NCBI GenBank assembly: GCA_964584935.1
Contig: CAZPBN010000026.1
Location: 1-23,050 of the forward strand
Length of the DNA: 23,050 bases
Direction: 5' to 3'
Source: CAZPBN01 sp964584935
GTDB lineage: Bacteria; Acidobacteriota; Aminicenantia; Aminicenantales; Aminicenantaceae
Shown here: piece after piece, positions 21,043 to 23,050 of the stretch
How positions within the stretch are numbered: position 1 is the first letter of the stretch
Layout of the letters: each line of letters opens with the position of its first letter
The notes under the pieces: model-generated
Seen by the model: only the letters and a program-made list of their open reading frames with translations
Databases searched by the model: none
What the model was told of the DNA's origin: nothing
Translations under genes and position numbers: made by a program

Positions 21043-21324
21043 TTATCCTACGAGTTCTTCAACTTCTTTTTTCCCGTCTGCCATTTCCTCGCCTAGTTCT
21101 TTATCTAGTCTCAATAACAAGGTTTGGAATTCACCAACATGTTCTTTTTCTTCTTTTGCCACATCCAACATGACTTTTCTGATATCTTCATTGTTTGCAA
21201 GTGCTGCCATCTGTTCGTATAAATTTATAGCATCGTATTCTGCTATGATCCCCGCTCTAAGAATTTCTTTATCAATATCTTCTTTTTTTATTTTTTCAAG
21301 GTCTATAGGTATTTTTGATAACAC
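21043..21324 (-). CDS. Encapsulin-type ferritin-like protein (EncFtn-like)
   Basis: This 93-residue protein is all-helical with the EncFtn iron-site pattern E29, then E59-x2-H62 (AEYDAINLY and KEEKEHVGE). The spacing equals E32/E62/H65 of the Rhodospirillum rubrum protein. EncFtn oxidises Fe(II) as a ring-shaped decamer and normally works inside an encapsulin shell. I chose the GTG at 21324, eight bases after AGGAGG; the GTG nine bases upstream lies against the Shine-Dalgarno and cannot use it. No encapsulin gene or C-terminal targeting peptide (LTVGSL type) is visible. Promoter at 21429-21458. Iron storage or detoxification under oxidative stress is likely. Confidence 0.82.
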   Translation of the reverse strand: MLSKIPIDLEKIKKEDIDKEILRAGIIAEYDAINLYEQMAALANNEDIRKVMLDVAKEEKEHVGEFQTLLLRLDKELGEEMADGKKEVEELVG

Positions 21325-21428
21325 GTAATTCACCTCCTTTCACTCACTATTCAATTTTGGGGAAGGACTTCACTCGAATGGTTTCTCTTGTTCATTCTGT
21401 GTTGACCCTTCCGAAATCTTCATATTGA

Positions 21429-21458
21429 ATATTACCCGAAAGAAATTCATTCTGTCAA
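21429..21458 (-). promoter_or_regulatory. Promoter of the ferritin-like gene
   Basis: On the minus strand TTGACA (21458-21453) and TAATAT (21434-21429) are separated by 18 bases, the same arrangement as at the CDF transporter. The leader would be about 100 bases. Confidence 0.5.
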
Positions 21459-21490
21459 TAAAAAGAAAATTGAAGGGACTTCCAATTTTA

Positions 21491-21519
21491 TTGATTAATT
21501 CTTTCATCAAGGTTATGAT
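21491..21519 (+). promoter_or_regulatory. Promoter of corA
   Basis: TTGATT (21491-21496), 17 bases, TATGAT (21514-21519). The leader to the TTG start would be about 97 bases. I saw no M-box-like Mg riboswitch in it, but a short leader makes one unlikely in any case. Confidence 0.5.
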
Positions 21520-21622
21520 TTGAACATATAAAAATATCTATTGTTGTAAAGAAATTGGGAATGAAATTGGAATCTTTTGTATTCCTCATGGAGTGTTGAT
21601 TATTTTATTAAAGGAGAAAACA

Positions 21623-22696
21623 TTGAAAAAAAGATTAAAACAAAAGAAAAAAATGAAAAGTAAAGTTGGCCTCCCTCCCGGAACTCCCGTATATACAGGT
21701 GAAAGAGAAAGAGAAAAGATAACCATAACTGTTATTGATTATGATGAGCGCCAATTCATAAAGAAAGAAATCGATCAGATTGAAGAATGCCTTTCATTTA
21801 AAAACAAAGAAACGGTTTCATGGATTAACATCGACGGCATTCATGATGAAGAAATTATAAAAAAAATAGGAAAAGAATTTTGCCTCCATCCCTTAACAGT
21901 GGAAGATATTATGAACCCAAGGCAGCGCCCAAAAGTAGAAAAATTCGATGAATATATTTTCATTGTTTTAAAGATGCTTTTATATGATGAGAAAGAAGAG
22001 AAGGTGTTAGAGGAACAAGTCAGCCTAATATTGGGCAATGGGTATGTTTTGTCTTTTCAGGAAAAAAAAGGTGATCTGTTTGATCCGCTGAGAGAAAGGA
22101 TAAGCAGCGGTCTCGGTCGTATCAGAAAAAGCGGATCTGATTATCTGGCATATTCCCTTACGGATATTATTGTTGATCATTATTTTCTGATTCTGGAAAA
22201 ACTAGGAGATAAAGTGGAGCAGCTTGAAGACTCTTTGACCGGGGAAACGGATAAAGATATGCTGCGGAAAATTCACGGATTGAAAAGAGAAATGATTCTT
22301 TTGCGTAAATCAGTCTGGCCGTTGAGAGAATTGATTAATGGTTTGGAACGGTCAGAATCAACTCTTATTCGAAAAGAAACCCTCCGGTTTTTCCGGGATG
22401 TCTATGATCACACCATTCAGGTGATAGATGCTATTGAAACATATAGGGATATGATTTTCAGTATGCACGATACCTATCTTTCAACCTTAAGCAACCGCAT
22501 GAATGAAGTCATGAAAGTGCTCACCATCATTGCCACCATATTTATTCCTTTAACTTTTATTGCGGGAATTTATGGAATGAATTTTGTTTTTATGCCGGAA
22601 TTGAAATGGCGTTATGCCTATTTTGGAGTTTTAGGAATTATGGCACTGGTTGCATTAGGAATGATCCTCTATTTCAAAAGAAAAAAATGGCTTTGA
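21623..22696 (+). CDS. corA: Magnesium/cobalt transporter CorA
   Basis: The 357-residue inner-membrane Mg2+/Co2+ channel of the CorA family has a large cytosolic N-terminal funnel. SWINIDGIHDEEIIKKIG and HPLTVEDIMNPRQRPKVE are family blocks. The C-terminus has two membrane spans flanking the YGMN selectivity motif (GMN at 318-320), then FVFMPEL in the periplasmic loop and a basic end FKRKKWL. I place the start at TTG 21623 because AAGGAG lies six bases upstream; a GTG ten codons earlier has no such site. The pentamer conducts Mg2+ by Mg-gating. It stands alone. Confidence 0.92.
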   Translation: MKKRLKQKKKMKSKVGLPPGTPVYTGEREREKITITVIDYDERQFIKKEIDQIEECLSFKNKETVSWINIDGIHDEEIIKKIGKEFCLHPLTVEDIMNPRQRPKVEKFDEYIFIVLKMLLYDEKEEKVLEEQVSLILGNGYVLSFQEKKGDLFDPLRERISSGLGRIRKSGSDYLAYSLTDIIVDHYFLILEKLGDKVEQLEDSLTGETDKDMLRKIHGLKREMILLRKSVWPLRELINGLERSESTLIRKETLRFFRDVYDHTIQVIDAIETYRDMIFSMHDTYLSTLSNRMNEVMKVLTIIATIFIPLTFIAGIYGMNFVFMPELKWRYAYFGVLGIMALVALGMILYFKRKKWL

Positions 22697-22788
22697 TAAT
22701 AGAGAGAACGTTTATCAGCACACCCCTTATTTTTGCTTAGATCCATTCACCTATATAAATGCTGAATAGAGGCTTTTATTTTTTTTGA

Positions 22789-22937
22789 TATCCTCAATTC
22801 TATCAAAATACGGCAGAAAAAAACGAAATACTGGATAAACTTTATCAAGGCGAAATCTCTGTTGAGGAGGCACTTGAAAAATTAGGAGATGAAAAATGAT
22901 ACCTGTATGGATCAAAGTCAGAGTTTTGGAAAGATGA
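22789..22937 (+). pseudogene. Remnant of a SHOCT-like-domain protein
   Basis: The stretch QGEISVEEALEKLGDEK is characteristic of SHOCT-like or bZIP-like short helices. The lack of an ATG, GTG or TTG in the open frame after the stop at 22786-22788, plus continuation in a second frame (PVWIKVRVLE), suggests a 5'-truncated and frameshifted gene. A functional two-ORF arrangement coupled by ATGA is less likely, because the first ORF has no start. Confidence 0.4.
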
Positions 22938-22998
22938 ATAAATTAAATTGAGAAAGAAAAAACTAAATTTGAGGAATCCCTGAATATTTCTATTGCTA

Positions 22999-23027
22999 TT
23001 GACATAATACCACTTTTCTAACATTAT
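22999..23027 (+). promoter_or_regulatory. Possible promoter at the right edge
   Basis: TTGACA (22999-23004), 17 bases, CATTAT (23022-23027). It would serve a gene starting beyond or at the window edge; an ATG at 23034 is too near the expected start site to judge. Confidence 0.35.
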
Positions 23028-23050
23028 TAATATATGTTTTTAGCAAAAGT

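Larger units (their letters stand above)
22697..23050. other. Right-edge stretch with a SHOCT-like fragment
   Basis: No intact gene. The frame 22789-22899 encodes 36 residues ending in EILDKLYQGEISVEEALEKL, like the SHOCT-like helical domain of DUF4097-associated proteins, but has no start codon. It is followed in another frame by a 13-codon ORF from an overlapping ATG (22896-22937, MIPVWIKVRVLER), which resembles the segment after such domains. A promoter-like TTGACA-17-CATTAT lies at 22999-23027, directing transcription out of the window. Confidence 0.4.

Noticed and set aside
1..23050. tRNA genes, CRISPR array, insertion sequence
   Set aside because: No T-loop (GTTCGAATC-type) with acceptor stem, no regularly spaced repeats, and no transposase reading frame or terminal inverted repeats were seen.

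Overview
The window looks like a chromosomal segment of an anaerobic or microaerophilic diderm bacterium with AT-rich DNA. A diderm is suggested by an outer-membrane beta-barrel C-terminus ending in Phe near 10136. An anaerobic, iron-sulphur-rich life style is suggested by the three-part flavin/2Fe-2S dehydrogenase, an Rrf2 regulator with three Cys, a dicluster ferredoxin, a two-gene SufCB-type cluster assembly system and a B12-binding radical SAM protein. I cannot place the lineage from sequence alone; an uncultured phylum is possible. I saw no tRNA, rRNA, CRISPR array, transposase or phage gene.

Layout. (1) 390-4669: a three-component amine/amino-acid dehydrogenase of the HcnABC / opine oxidase / hydroxyproline dehydrogenase kind. 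The FAD subunit is on the minus strand and the 2Fe-2S and FAD/2Fe-2S subunits on the plus strand. A small winged-helix plus nucleotidyltransferase pair with its own operator array sits between them. (2) 4923-6556: an Rrf2-ferredoxin-cupin operon with a consensus promoter and a perfect inverted repeat over its -10. (3) 6884-9548: a glutaryl-CoA-dehydrogenase-like flavoprotein, a 0.6 kb hairpin-rich stretch of unknown content, and a cation diffusion facilitator. (4) 9706-11234: a broken outer-membrane protein remnant and an unknown membrane protein. (5) 11583-13326: a minimal SufC-SufB Fe-S assembly operon. (6) 13530-16037: a REC-PAS-PAS-histidine kinase whose C-terminal receiver is put out of frame at a run of six G. 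(7) 16195-17040: an unknown protein. (8) 17385-19187: the preQ0 (queuosine precursor) operon queC-queD-queE, led by a 39-codon ORF coupled to queC. (9) 19363-22696: a B12-binding radical SAM enzyme, a stand-alone encapsulin-type ferritin-like protein, and CorA. (10) At the right end, a fragment resembling a SHOCT-like domain.

Themes. Fe-S metabolism links regions 1, 2, 5 and 8: the dehydrogenase subunits, ferredoxin and QueE need clusters, SufCB could build them, and the Rrf2 protein could sense them. Many promoters are close to TTGACA-17-TATAAT, and several carry inverted repeats over or beside the -10, so local transcription factors are expected. The most unusual items are the frameshifted hybrid kinase, the small ORF and operator of the que operon, the Rrf2 operator, the palindrome array of the winged-helix gene, the encapsulin-less ferritin, and the undefined structured stretch at 8262-8530.
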